Shown in pieces: positions 1 through 14,689 of a DNA stretch of 64,000 nt (position 1 is the stretch's first letter; every line of letters starts with the position of its first letter). The notes beneath the pieces were generated by a model. That model worked only from the letters and a program-made list of their open reading frames with translations. It ran no database searches and was not told where the DNA came from. The DNA is from Berberis thunbergii. Taxonomy: Eukaryota > Streptophyta > Magnoliopsida > Ranunculales > Berberidaceae. The position numbers were made by a program, and so were the translations under genes. The stretch spans positions 1 to 64,000 of the forward strand of contig QNQO01006213.1 of the NCBI GenBank assembly GCA_003290165.1. Direction: 5' to 3'.

Positions 1-311
1 AAAATAGTTCGTATTAAACTAAACAATTTTTATTATTTGCAATTACTAATAAAGTTGCATTGAAAAAAGAAGAAAAAAAAAAGGAAATCTTGCGCTTGAA
101 GAGTATCGAACTCAAGTCATTTAACTAAACTAATAAACTTCCAACCACTACACCAACAAAGATATGTTCAAAAGGTTGAATGAACAATTATGCTATTGCA
201 TTATAAATTATATAATTAAATTTCTTTGTAAGACTAACATATAGTAAAAATATTTTGAAAGTTGAGGGAGGGGCAGCTGCCCCCCCTGGCCCTTTAGTAG
301 GTCTGCCCCTG
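1..311 (-). mobile_element. Terminal part of a DNA transposon running off the left edge
   Basis: Read on the minus strand, position 311 starts CAGGGGCAGACC, followed by a G/C-rich stretch (GGGGGGGCAGCTGCCCC) in otherwise AT-rich DNA. A CAGGGGC terminus next to such a block is common at the ends of hAT-type transposons in plants. The other end and the target-site duplication lie outside the window, so the family is inferred. No transposase reading frame is present here. Confidence 0.4.
101..155 (-). other. tRNA-like pol III promoter boxes (SINE-like or degenerate tRNA)
   Basis: On the minus strand a box-A-like string TGGTGTAGTGG (around 145-155) is followed about 40 bases later by a box-B-like GAGTTCGATACTC (101-113), then by T-rich runs at 65-82. 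The spacing resembles a tRNA or a tRNA-derived SINE head. I could not fold an acceptor stem, so this is not called as a functional tRNA. Confidence 0.3.
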
Positions 312-1390
312 CTGTACCAATATCCAATATAGGTGTTTCTATAAACACTGGTGGCATTCAATTTGTATGACTTTACCTGGTACATTCACTAAGGATGAGT
401 TGTAGACCTTGTTGCCTATACCCGTTACTACTGAGGAGTGCCTATGAAACTTGTAGCCTTTGCCCATGCTTTGTTTCCTCTTTGCCTCATGATCCTCTTG
501 CTAAGTTTCTTCAAGCATCAACCATCAACTTGGCCAATGGATGATTTATCCTCTCCTTTCGAGTGATGATGTATCATAGATGATATCTAAACCAACTATT
601 TTGAAGACTTTTGGTGTATCATGTATGAACAGTTTAAATTTTGATATGGCAGTGTCCGTCTTGTTCGACTATGCTGGGGGTTGTCTCACCAATTACTGCT
701 GAATTAGTTTAGGAGCCATTAGTTTCTCCTTTTACTTCCAAAATAAGAGATTGATTGATGAGCCTTTGGGAACAGACACATTGTCTTCATGATCTTCTTA
801 CTGATCAGTAGTTTTCTTCTCTGAGCAAGCTCTAGTTCATGTTATTTTCTCAATTCTGTTTTGATTAAACTAAAGTAGAAACATTTTCCTGAAATGAAAA
901 ACCTTGTAAAATCCTTTTGCAAAGGTGTCCTACAGCCACCATTGGTCTTAGAAACTTGTGTTTTTTCCTAGGACATTCATCGCAATATGGTCCCTGGACA
1001 TGAAAGAGTTTCCAAAGACACGGTTGTTCCTTTCTTGCCATAGGGAACACACAATGGAATAGGGTCGGAAATAAGAGACAATATCACTCCACCCCTCTTT
1101 TTTTATGAATAAAACACTTGCATTAAGGACATAAAGGAGAAAGAACTACGAGCCTTGCTCAATGGAGAAAAATAAAATAAAATAAACCAATAAAAGAAAA
1201 TTAGATCAAAGGGACAAACAACTAATCTCATAATATTAATTTATTCCACGAAAAAACTCTGGAATGGGCTCGGTCGGAGCCATGTTCAGGCGATGGCCTA
1301 TTGGATAAAGATTATTTTGATCATGTTCCACAAAGTGAGGATATCCTACTCTTTGCCCCTAAAAATTTTGTTATCCTTTTGCTTCCATAT
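312..1390. other. Intergenic DNA, no gene recognised
   Basis: No reading frame here resembles a known protein. A few short frames (for example 865-1050 minus) have no recognisable domain. The T-rich stretch near 1100 next to an A-rich plus strand looks like the reversed tail of a retroelement, but I cannot assign it. Confidence 0.4.
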
Positions 1391-1704
1391 TAAGGTTGAA
1401 AATTGAACCGACTTTGGTCGGTTTCAAAATTTTCAAACCGAACCGATTCTAATTTATGCAAACCGTAATCGAACTGATATAAAGCTGAACCGATCAACTA
1501 TTTAATATATTATATTATTTTATGTAAATACATATTATTTATTATATATATTCAGTCGATTTCGGTTGTTGTCGGTTAAAATCAAATAGAACTGAATCAA
1601 CCACTTCGGTTTTGAATTTTTTAAAACCAAACCGAACTGAACTTAAATCGAAACCGATCGGTTCGGTCGGTTTAATCGATTTGGTCGTTTTTTGTTCAAC
1701 CCTA
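1391..1704. mobile_element. hAT-type MITE, 314 bp, perfect 8-bp TSD
   Basis: The element starts TAAGGTTGAAAATTGAACCG and ends TTTTTTGTTCAACCCTA, so its ends are imperfect inverted repeats (TAAGGTTGAA against TAGGGTTGAA). It is flanked by a perfect 8-bp direct repeat TTCCATAT at 1383-1390 and 1705-1712. The inside holds many copies of AACCGA / TCGGTT in both orientations and no coding capacity. An 8-bp duplication with these ends points to the hAT superfamily. Confidence 0.8.
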
Positions 1705-1712
1705 TTCCATAT

Positions 1713-2739
1713 TAAAAATATGTTATTCATCTCCATCCCTCTTTGGAAATGCTTGATAGGACCACCACTAAAAACATGATTAATGATTAGTGACAGCAAC
1801 AATGCCCATATCCACTACCATACCCAAGGTTTAAAAAAGCTTGATCGAGAACTAAGACATTATGTCTCATTGTTTGTTAGAATTCAATTGATAAAATGTA
1901 CAAAATAGCGAAAAATGCATGGCCTTAAATAAATACATAAACTTTATTTATATTTACAATCAATCATTGTACGATTCAATAAAATCGTTTTAGATCAATT
2001 GGCACTGATTTTCTCTGTTTTCTATGGGCCAGCAACTTAATATCCAATCAGTTGAATACTTTAAGCTTTGACGAATGAAGACAAGACCATATCGCCACTC
2101 GACTAAGTTGTGACTTGACCAGTAGAATCACTTGTTTAATACTAAATGATAGTCTTTTCCTCCATTTAAGACCATACAACAAAACAGATAATTATACAAA
2201 AACTTCTTCTCTTCTCCTCAGGTTTTCCAGATCAAAGGATTTAGCATCCAGGTATAACAGATCATCTTTCAAACTTTCATGATGTTCATTAGTAGATATG
2301 CTTTTGCAAACCATTCCATAGATCAGATCCATAGTTCCCCTTCTTCCAGAAAAACATGGCGATCAATTCAGAAAATGATTTCCTCAAATTCTGCAAATTG
2401 AACCCCACTCAAGATCAGACCGCGGATCAACACCCAAATTCAAATCAACTCAGATCGACACCCAATAGAGAGCAAATCGTCGAGAGAGAATCAGAGATAA
2501 TCACCTTGCGAGAGAGTCTGAATTTTATTCGAAATCTTCCAGCAACTGCTCTTTTCTTCTCTCCCAGTTGCTTCTTGTCAAAATTAGGGAAAACAAATGG
2601 CACCTATGAGGCGTTCATTTAACCATATGCCTCACACTGAGGCGCAACTCAAAGTGTAGCCCATACCACTCCTAGCCAAAACGTCACAGTAGGTGCTCGG
2701 TCACAGAGCGACTCTCAAACAAAGAAAGATACTTTGGGA
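1713..2739. other. Intergenic DNA with one unassigned 88-codon frame
   Basis: The only open frame of note is 2356-2622 (plus), starting MAINSENDFLKF. It is hydrophilic, resembles a first exon or 5' leader, and matches no family I know. Just downstream (2605-2650) are GAGGCG-rich strings like those in the MITE at 7255-7919, so the stretch may include part of a related transposon. I would not annotate a gene here. Confidence 0.3.
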
Positions 2740-3640
2740 AGCACAAATCTCTATGAAGAAAGGGAAGTTAGCTCGGAGCCCCAGAACATCAGTCTCTTTT
2801 TAGAACCTATGGTAAAAAGATGATACCGAAAGAAGAAAAAATTCTTATCCCATTTCCACATTAACCCATCCTCATTGGGACCCGGCACAATGAGCTCAAG
2901 TGATGTTATCAGAGAAGTGACCTCATACTCCTCCCAGTCATGCAACGCTCTCCTCAAATGGAGGTTCCACCACCCAGATACAGCTCATAGCATAGAAGTT
3001 GCCACTTATTCCTGACTGAAAATGGAAACCAAGAAAAGGCAGGGGTAAACCTCTGTCAACAGCCTATGCCCTCACAACTTGTGCCAAAATGTACTATTAT
3101 CTCCTATCCCCAGTATATACTCCACCCCCTAGAGAAAACATAAGTACTAGCCAGATGATTAGAAAGCCAACTAGAAGGTGCAGAACCACCCCCCATTGTA
3201 CTTTTCTTCAATAACTTGCCTCCATAAGCTACCAGGCCCTCATTGTACCCCCACAACCATTTACTCAAAAAAGTAACATTCATCTTCTGAAAGTTTTAAT
3301 CCCCATACGCCCATTTTAAGAAGATGGAACCTCTTACCCCCCCCCCCCCCCTTTTTCCTGTCCACCCCCGATGGAAGTCTCTACAGTTTGCTCCATTTTT
3401 TGTACGCCATGAAAATCGTTAAAGGAAAATAGACTGATATATGGGAATATTCGCCAAGGTGCTCTTCGCCAAAGTGAGACTCCTCCTTTAGAGAGCAATC
3501 TACTCTTCCAAAGCTAATCTCCTAGCCAGAGTTTCAACCACCGGATCCACACCTCCTTGGCATTGCACTTAGCACCGGAAGACCAAGATAACGACATGGA
3601 ATGGCTTGGACCTCTGGTCGGAAGAGTCCTCCAAAAATTA
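2740..3640 (-). mobile_element. LINE retrotransposon remnant (RT C-terminus and zf-RVT region)
   Basis: Conceptual minus-strand translation in shifting frames gives the order typical of plant LINE ORF2 after the reverse-transcriptase core: a LGLPLGAKC-like string, LARRLALW-like and STLANIPIY segments, a KWLWRYNEG-like segment with EEKYNGGW, and near 2751-2957 the RRALHDWEEYEV segment that precedes the terminal zinc knuckle. Stops and frameshifts are frequent and there is a run of 14 C at about 3337-3350. It is a dead fragment without the catalytic core. It lies downstream of the visible hydrolase exons. Confidence 0.7.
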
Positions 3641-4264
3641 TGGTCTTGGATCAATTATCAGTTTCCATATTTTGGGAATCCGAACAGAGAAGAGAGGATA
3701 AGCTCATTACATTTATTAAAAAAAAAAAATTTTAAAAAGAATAAGATAAGAAAATGCCCCATAAGTAACAATCGATAATGGATTTTGCTTGAGGCACAAT
3801 CGTTCCATTGCCCACACCCATCATCACATTCTTCGAGAAATTGATCTTAATATTAACCCTAAACTCAACTAAAATGTCGCATAGACAAAAATGAAATATT
3901 CTCCTCATTTCAATTACATCAAAAATATCTAGCCGAAACTCAAGTCTTCCAAAGATATGCACGCATGACTTGCCATAATAATATGTTCAAACCAGTAGAC
4001 AAAAAACTTGACACATATGGGTTATATCAACAAACGATGTCGTAACCAACACTCCCCATTTATGTCACAAATAAGCAAGGGGTAAGAACAAACAAGAAGT
4101 CCACAATGTAAGAGAATGACTCCTCCTTTTCGTAACAAATAAGCAAAGGATGGGAACAAACTACAAGATATCTACAAAGAGAAAGAAAGAGGTTCATGCA
4201 CCAATGGTTCCTGAATGTTAATAACTTTATTGCATCCGTGGATACAATAGAAAGCAAAATCACA

Positions 4265-4669
4265 TAAAAGGTTTACTCAGCAATTGGTAATGGCAGTTCC
4301 AGAAGGGAAAGATGCCTTGTGGAGAAGAATTATTGTAGTTAAATATGGGCTTGACCAAGGTGGATGGCTCCTTTCGCTCCCAATATGCCATTATGGATTG
4401 GGTATGTGAGGTAGCTTCTTTTCGTTATCAAATAAATTCACCCAAGAGTGGTCTTCAAAATAGGTAGGGTAGACCGCATTCATTTTGGCATGATGTTCGG
4501 TTGGGCATATTCCTCAAAGGGCTGAAGTTTGGCACTAATGTTAATGCGAGTGGGTGTGAATGGGAAGAGGAGGACACCTTGCAATTGGTAAAATTGCTAG
4601 AAGGTTATAATATTATTATCATGTTCATGTACAATACAATTTGACCTTTTCAAAAAAAAAAAAAAAAGT
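4265..4669 (+). mobile_element. LINE remnant with 3' poly(A) tail
   Basis: Plus-strand translation shows DALWRRIIVVKYG followed by GGW, then a downstream FWHDVRLG segment; both are conserved in the C-terminal part of plant LINE ORF2. The fragment ends in a 16-base A run at about 4654-4669, the usual LINE 3' end, so it is 5'-truncated. It faces the opposite way from the remnant at 2740-3640. Stops interrupt the frame. Confidence 0.65.
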
Positions 4670-4746
4670 CTAGTCGAGATGACTAATGGACACAAGGTAA
4701 ACCAAAAATGAATACAAAGCGGGAGTGAAAACTAGTCTCTAGTTTA

Positions 4747-8936
<4,190 letters not shown>

Positions 8937-10523
8937 TATTCTGTGTGCTTTCAGTTCAAGCAAATTCCCATTTTGACTTCCTCTTTGTTTCACTGATTTT
9001 TTTTATACAATTACACCTTTTAAAAAAAATTAAAAAACAAAAAAGTTTTTAAACATGTATAATAAATTGAAAATAATCTATCCTAACATTTATTTGATTT
9101 TGACCTTCATCATATGTTCCCACGATAACACAGATTAAGAGTTGTCTAACAGGATTATCTTTCATTGAGTTGTAATAACGTAGCATATATATGTTATTGT
9201 TCTTACGAGTATAGGATATGATGTATCGAGAATATGTCCAACAAATAAAAATTATATGGTCTATAAACATTCACTATGAATTTGCGAGTCATAATTCACC
9301 GTCTAGTTTGATTCATAAAAAATTGACGATTTAAAAACATTGGTTCTTATTTCTAGTGACGATTCTTAGTTGTATTTATCTTTTCATAGCTCTGAAGTTC
9401 ATGATGAACTCACTTGCTAATAACAAATGAGGGGCACTATCCACTCGTGTACTTCAAGTGGATCCCATTTCAGAGACACCACCATTGTTTTAAAAGAAGT
9501 AAAGTTAATGAGTAGGAGAAGTTCGGAATCTAAGTGGAGCTTTCATCTTGTTCATCCCACGCCATGTTAGCAGTTACACAGGTATATATGTGATTTGTTG
9601 GGTTTGACTGATTTTTTTTTTCTTTGTATCATTTTGTTTTTTTGTTCAGGAATTTTTGAAAAGGGCACAAAACAATCTCTAAAGGAACACAAAATTGATG
9701 AGCGACCTACCATCAAATGGGCCCAAAAAAAGCAAATTGGAAAGCCAGATACAAAGTTAAATGAAAGTGTAAAGAAAAATATTGCTCAGTATGCAATAGC
9801 TAATTGCCACTCACAAATCGTTTCAAACATGTATGTAATGGATGTATAAAAATAAAAATAAAGTAAAAAGGTATGAATTTCTAGCACTCCACTTTACATT
9901 CTCTTGAAAATGTCAATTTTGTTGCTCGACTATTGTACATTGAAGATCAAAAAGACATTCTATTAAAATAAATTTATGTAATCGTGGTATTTTAAATTTC
10001 TTGTAGCAAAACAAACTGAAATTAAACTGCCCTTATGTATACACAAAAATAAATGAATAAAAAATTACGTAATTCTCATTATTGGATAATATGTATTGTC
10101 TTTGCTTGAAGGGAAAAAAAAAACCCCACATATATGTATATGCATATCTTATAATGGGTTGAGTCATACTAGTTTCATGCTGACCAGGTGTGCTGGTAGG
10201 TCAGATAAGCTAGTCCCGACTAGCCCCTTTAGGTACGGTGTCACTCTTAGTCACACATAAACCATGTGTTAGGGATAACGCTCACGCTCTCAATCCCCAC
10301 TTTTGACGCTTTTGGGTGAATTTTTCTCAAATTCCTATTCTAAAGCTTACAAAACCATGCTCTCAAAATTTAGATCCCGATTTTGTATTCGCATCTTCAC
10401 TTTGTAGTTTATGGAACTTCACTTCCAAATTTTGAATCATTGCAAATGCTTGTATATCATCAACCTTTTGATTTTGTACTAATTATTATATATTGACGTA
10501 TATTATTAGTAATAGTCTTCAAG

Positions 10524-10566
<43 letters not shown>

Positions 10567-11406
10567 TGTATGCATGTTCTAATCTTAATTAATTATTATT
10601 TTGTGACTTGATATTAACAAAATAAAATTGGTGAAACTCAAGTTAATATTTTAGAATATATATTCATTAAATTTTAGCAGTAAATTGCATATGTATACGC
10701 TCTCAAACGCTTTGAATATTACAAAGTTTGATGTTAAGCGTTTCCATGCTCCCTCTCGTGTTTCACAATCTGGTGACTAAGGTCTCTATTAGAAAAAACC
10801 CAAACAACTAGGTTATAAATGAGTTAGGCCGATCTGTCATGCCCCTTTTGATGTGAAACAAAATTTTATTATATTTTAATAAGTGATATAACCAATAATT
10901 TTACATCTAATTGTTGCAAGGAGAATATCAAATCAAGAATTTGATTTAATAACCATTATAGATTCATACATTAAGAAATATTATAGAAATATTTATTAAA
11001 GAAAATATTTTAAATCAACAATTTATTTATTTGTGTAGAATGTGTTATTTTGTTGCAAGGAAAATATCAAAGCAGGAATTCGATTTATTACCTATTTTCC
11101 AAAATATTTATGAAAAATATTTATTTAAGAAAATAATTAGTTTGTAAAGATTATGTGATTAATGATTTAAGAGTAAGTCTAGGGAGCATGTTTGGGGGTT
11201 TTTTTGTCTCCCTTTTGGGTTTTTTTTTACACTTTTTACCCTTTCTCTTTAAGACATAACTATAAACACATTCATAGAAAGGGTAAAAGTGTAAAAAAAC
11301 TCCAAAGATGGACAAAAGAGGCCACCAAACAAGGCTCCCTAAAATTTTTATTTGGTCAAGTTCAAATCATTTTCTAATTTACAAAAATGAAAGAGATATA
11401 TAATAT
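8937..11406. other. Intergenic, AT-rich; microsatellite and a diverged direct repeat
   Basis: No gene recognised. The upstream flank of the hydrolase gene (8937-9000) shows no clear TATA box. A compound (CT)n(AT)n microsatellite occupies 10526-10567. Two related segments of about 100 bases (about 10911-11010 and 11051-11150), each starting TTGCAAGGA.AATATCAAA, form a diverged direct repeat. Short frames such as 9595-9849 have no recognisable domain. Confidence 0.5.
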
Positions 11407-11529
11407 GGCAATGACTACTCCACACCACCAAAAGCGCTTTCTCACACCACCAATAAATATGCATAACCTAACAGAGAAACCCAAACTCAAAATGAAAAAC
11501 ACAAAACAGGGTAACTTTCGACCAATTTG

Positions 11530-12235
11530 AATCCTCAATTGAGACCAAATCTCAAGCTCATAAAAATAAGAAAATTGTAGTACTTTGAGTTATCTAATAA
11601 ACACAACTTGAATCACTTGATAATGTTTTGAAATGAGCAAGTTATGCTCATTTTACTAAAGTCGCGTAAATTTGTCTCACAATGAAAACAGGATAGTGTT
11701 CCTGACTTTCGGGCAACTTATGTGCTCAATCGAAACCGATTCTCAAGTTGATTCAAAATTTTGAGTACTCTGAATTATATAATAAACACAACTTGAATCA
11801 TTTGAATATGTTTTGAAATGAGCAAGTTATGCTTGTTTTACTAAAGTCGCGCAAATCTGTCTCACAATGAAAACATGATAATGTTCATGACTTTAGGGCA
11901 ACTTATGTGCTCAATCGAGACCGATTCTCAAGTTGATTCAAATTTTTTAGTACTTTGAGTTATCTAATAAACACAACTTTAATCACTTTAAAATGTTTTG
12001 AAATGAGCAAGTTATGATCATTTTACTAAAGTCGCGTAAATCTGTCTTAGTGAAAACGAGATAGTGTTCCTAAATTTCGGCCAACTTATGTGCTCGATCG
12101 AGACTGCTACTCAAGTTGATAAAAACACAAAAGTTGTAGTACTCTGAATTATCTAATAAACACAGTTTGAATCACTTGATAATATTTTGAAATGAGCAAG
12201 TTATGGTCATTTTACTAAAGTCGCGCAAATCTGTC
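11530..12235. repeat. Four tandem copies of a ~186-bp unit
   Basis: The landmark AACACA followed by ACTTGAATCACTT-like sequence and GAAATGAGCAAGTTATG recurs at about 11600, 11785, 11970 and 12159, giving periods of 185, 185 and 189 bases. Each unit also contains ACTAAAGTCGCG and, in the first three, AACTTATGTGCTC. Divergence between units is modest. Confidence 0.8.
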
Positions 12236-12246
12236 CGAAAAAATTT

Positions 12247-12327
12247 GTTGAAATTTCCTGTTCGTCCAGAACAATGCGAGGTTTTTGCAAAAACTCACAT
12301 TGTTCTGGGTGAATAGGAAATTTCAAC
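12247..12327. repeat. Imperfect hairpin inside the Mutator-like element
   Basis: GTTGAAATTTCCTGTTCG..CCAGAACAATG on the left pairs with CATTGTTCTGG..GAATAGGAAATTTCAAC on the right, with arms of about 30 bases and an A/T-rich loop. A related AATGCGAGGTTTTGCATTG palindrome follows at about 12354-12373. Confidence 0.65.
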
Positions 12328-13399
12328 AATTTTTTTTAACTATTCGCCCAAATCAATGCGAGGTTTTGCATTGTCTCAGGCGAACAATATTTTTTTATGA
12401 TTTCAGATTTTTTTTTTTCTAAAGTTTACTTTGTTTTTACGATTGAAAATATTTTCTGAAGTTTTCATGAAATTACTTTGTTTTTCTGAAAATTTTTGGA
12501 GAGGTTGAGATTTGGGGTTCGGTTTTTAAGGGTTTCAATTTTGAGGGAGATGGAAGAGATTTTGAGGGAGATGCAAGAGATTTGAATGTGGGAAGAGATT
12601 TGCAATATATATTTGAATGCGAAAAAGGGAATAGATTCGAATGGGGAGGGAGGAATCGCGTTTCAATTTGATTAAGAGGGGGAAAATGTTGGTTTTTTGT
12701 TTCTATAGGTGGTGTGGAAAAGAAAATAGGTGGTGTGGGAGAGTAAAATGGTGTGAGAAAACACTTATGATGGTGTGGAGTAGTCACTGCCATATAATAA
12801 ATACTTACCAAGTTTGTTGCTCATGAACTCAATAGGTCAAGATGGGTTACACAGGCTCAATTCAAACCCAACCCTTTAACTTAGCGGGCTTGGTGGGCTA
12901 GTCCAAAATGACCCCAAACCCATGAAGCCTCAACCATCACCCATTCATAATGGATGAAATTCGGGTTAGGTTGGCGGGTTCGTGCCAAAGTGTAGGATAA
13001 GGGGATAAAGGTTTTTAACAAATTAAGAAAGTCACATGTGTTTACTTAATCCACATTTTATTATTTGACTATGTAAAATTCAAACAAGATGGATGGTAGA
13101 CGTAGATATTAAGATTAGGGATGGCAACGGGGCAAATTTGGAAAAATTCATCCATGCCCCGCCAGGTATTGTGGATCCCTAAATCCGCTCGTATAATTTT
13201 TTAAAACCATCCATGTTCCACACAATTGGCGGATATTTGCACGCCCCCAATTAACCGCCTCACTACCATCTTCTCTTATTCGCTCCTTCGTGTTCTCTCG
13301 TGTGTGAAAGAAACTGACACTTTTCTCTTGGGAAATCTTGGCGAGAATTCGACGATCTTTGCGAGAGAATCCAAGCGATTGAGATCGTTTGTATCAGTT

Positions 13400-13456
13400 G
13401 CGATGATCTTGATCAAGTCCCTAGCTCATTGTTCGGGAAATTTGTTGAAGGTGAGA
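13400..13456 (+). pseudogene. Captured first-exon-like fragment, unidentified
   Basis: After a leader-like stretch, ATG at about 13400 opens MILIKSLAHCSGNLLK, followed directly by GTGAG, a plausible splice donor. The sequence looks like the 5' end of a host gene copied into the hAT element. I cannot name the parent gene. Confidence 0.3.
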
Positions 13457-13485
13457 AAGAAATCATGATCCATCATACCCTTTGC

Positions 13486-14102
13486 CAGTATTCTAAAAAG
13501 AGCTAGGCAGTGGGCGGGCTGCCAGCAGGTGCCTAGGCGGTTTTAGGTTTTGTATTAGAACTTTAATAATTTACAAAATGTAAGTATAATACTTTATCAA
13601 TTACATCCAATTTAATGCCAAGATACATATGCAAAATTTATAAACATGAAAAATTAACAATCATGAACCAAATTTATTAAAACTCAAACGACTGAAGTTT
13701 GTCACGATGAGTACGTGTTTTATACAAAGTTGAATTTGTCGACAAATATCCAAACATACTCTTTTATTTTTCTTCGAATTGCATGAATGACCTCAATCGT
13801 GTTTGATAAAATCTACATTACTAAAATTGGTACCGGGCAAATCTTTTGATAATTCTATTAAGTAATCATCAATTGTTGCATTCAGACATATACTGAATAA
13901 AAAATAATTAAATTTTTTATTTTCAAAAAATGGGAAAGAAAAATAAAATAAGAACACAAACAGCCTTATAAAAAAACCGACTAGACCCTGCCCATACCCA
14001 CCTAGGCGCCTACCCGATTTTTCACCCCGTCCAGCCATTAATCTGGGCATTTCTCTAACACCTAGCGCCTAGGTGGCCGCTTAGGCCGTTTTTAGAACAC
14101 TG
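13486..14102. mobile_element. hAT MITE nested in the larger hAT element, 617 bp
   Basis: It begins CAGTATTCTAAAAAGAGCTAGG and ends CCGTTTTTAGAACACTG (inverted repeats), with flanks CCCTTTGC (13478-13485) and TCCTTTGC (14103-14110), 7 of 8 identical. It is the same family as 32180-32776: both share the CTAGGCG-rich ends and an AT-rich core containing ATTACATCCAATTTAATGCC. No coding capacity. Confidence 0.8.
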
Positions 14103-14258
14103 TCCTTTGCAAAGAAACAGAGGGACTCCTACACAAACACACTCACTCATCAAGCCAACACTTACCTTATTCATATCGGAGCAAAAAACTGATAGAAAAC
14201 CCCAAACCCTAGACCTTCCATATTCTTTTTTGACACTCTCTATTTACTCTGCCCTTCA

Positions 14259-14426
14259 ATGGCGGGGAGAAAGGGTCAAACAAGAGAGGTGCTCGAATTG
14301 GTATACTCAATCCTCGCTCTCGTCTTCACTTTGGTCTTATGTGTTGAGCTTTGCAGCGTCACATCTGTTGTTGATGTCTACCACCTCATTCAGTACGATC
14401 TTGTTGCATTCTCTGTTGGTGGATAG
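14259..14426 (+). pseudogene. Captured first exon of a nicalin (NCLN)-like gene
   Basis: The 55-codon frame starts MAGRKGQTREVLELVY, has a hydrophobic membrane segment (roughly residues 15-32), and continues VVDVYHLIQYDLV before diverging and stopping. This resembles the start of plant nicalin, an ER membrane protein of the nicastrin-like M28 family (Arabidopsis At3g44330), as I remember that sequence. A CT-rich leader precedes it. The rest of the gene is absent and the piece lies within hAT element 13116-14689, so it is a transposon-carried copy. The parent assignment rests on memory of the family. Confidence 0.55.
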
Positions 14427-14689
14427 AAAATAGGGGACTGGAGTAGGGAATTAGGGCCAGGGATATGATTTAATGTTATATTTATAAGGGTATTTTAGAA
14501 AAATAACATATATAAACGAACATCCTCAGGGCGAATATGGCAAAATTAGTATCCTTCCCGAATCCGGAACCGATATCATTTGGATCCCTAAATCCGCCCC
14601 AAAATCCATTTAGGCAAACCCCAAATTTTGCCCCATTCGAGGCGGGGCAGAATGGGTATCCGTGAAAATCCATCCCACTGCCAACCATA

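Larger units (their letters stand above)
11407..12791. mobile_element. Non-autonomous Mutator-like element with internal tandem repeats, 1385 bp
   Basis: The left end reads GGCAATGACTACTCCACACC; the right end in reverse reads GGCAGTGACTACTCCACACC, and the similarity continues through CTTTTCTCACACCA-like sequence for about 45 bases. Flanks ATATAATAT (11398-11406) and ATATAATAA (12792-12800) match at 8 of 9 bases, fitting the 9-bp duplications of Mutator-like elements. The inside holds four tandem copies of a ~186-bp unit and a hairpin at 12247-12327. The proline-rich frame 12473-12811 lies mostly over the inverted repeat and is not counted as a gene. Confidence 0.7.
13116..14689. mobile_element. 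hAT-type element carrying host-gene first exons, 1574 bp
   Basis: The left end TAGGGATGGCAACGGGGC and the right end, in reverse TATGGTTGGCAGTGGGATGG, are imperfect inverted repeats. Flanks ATTAAGAT (13108-13115) and ATTGAGAT (14690-14697) match at 7 of 8 bases. The same terminal sequence bounds the element at 41114-42328. The interior is unlike transposon filler: it has a leader-plus-first-exon piece (about 13230-13460) and a second one (about 14111-14426) encoding the start of a nicalin-like protein. A smaller hAT MITE (13486-14102) is inserted between them. Confidence 0.65.

Noticed and set aside
4265..4669. Possible missing exons of the hydrolase gene
   Set aside because: The sequence is on the opposite strand and matches the LINE ORF2 C-terminal region ending in a poly(A) tract.
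11530..12235. Regular repeats that could suggest a CRISPR array
   Set aside because: Units are ~186 bp with no short repeat/unique spacer structure, and they lie in a plant transposon.
12473..12811. 112-codon Pro/Ser-rich minus frame
   Set aside because: It overlaps the long inverted end of the Mutator-like element and has low-complexity sequence without a domain.
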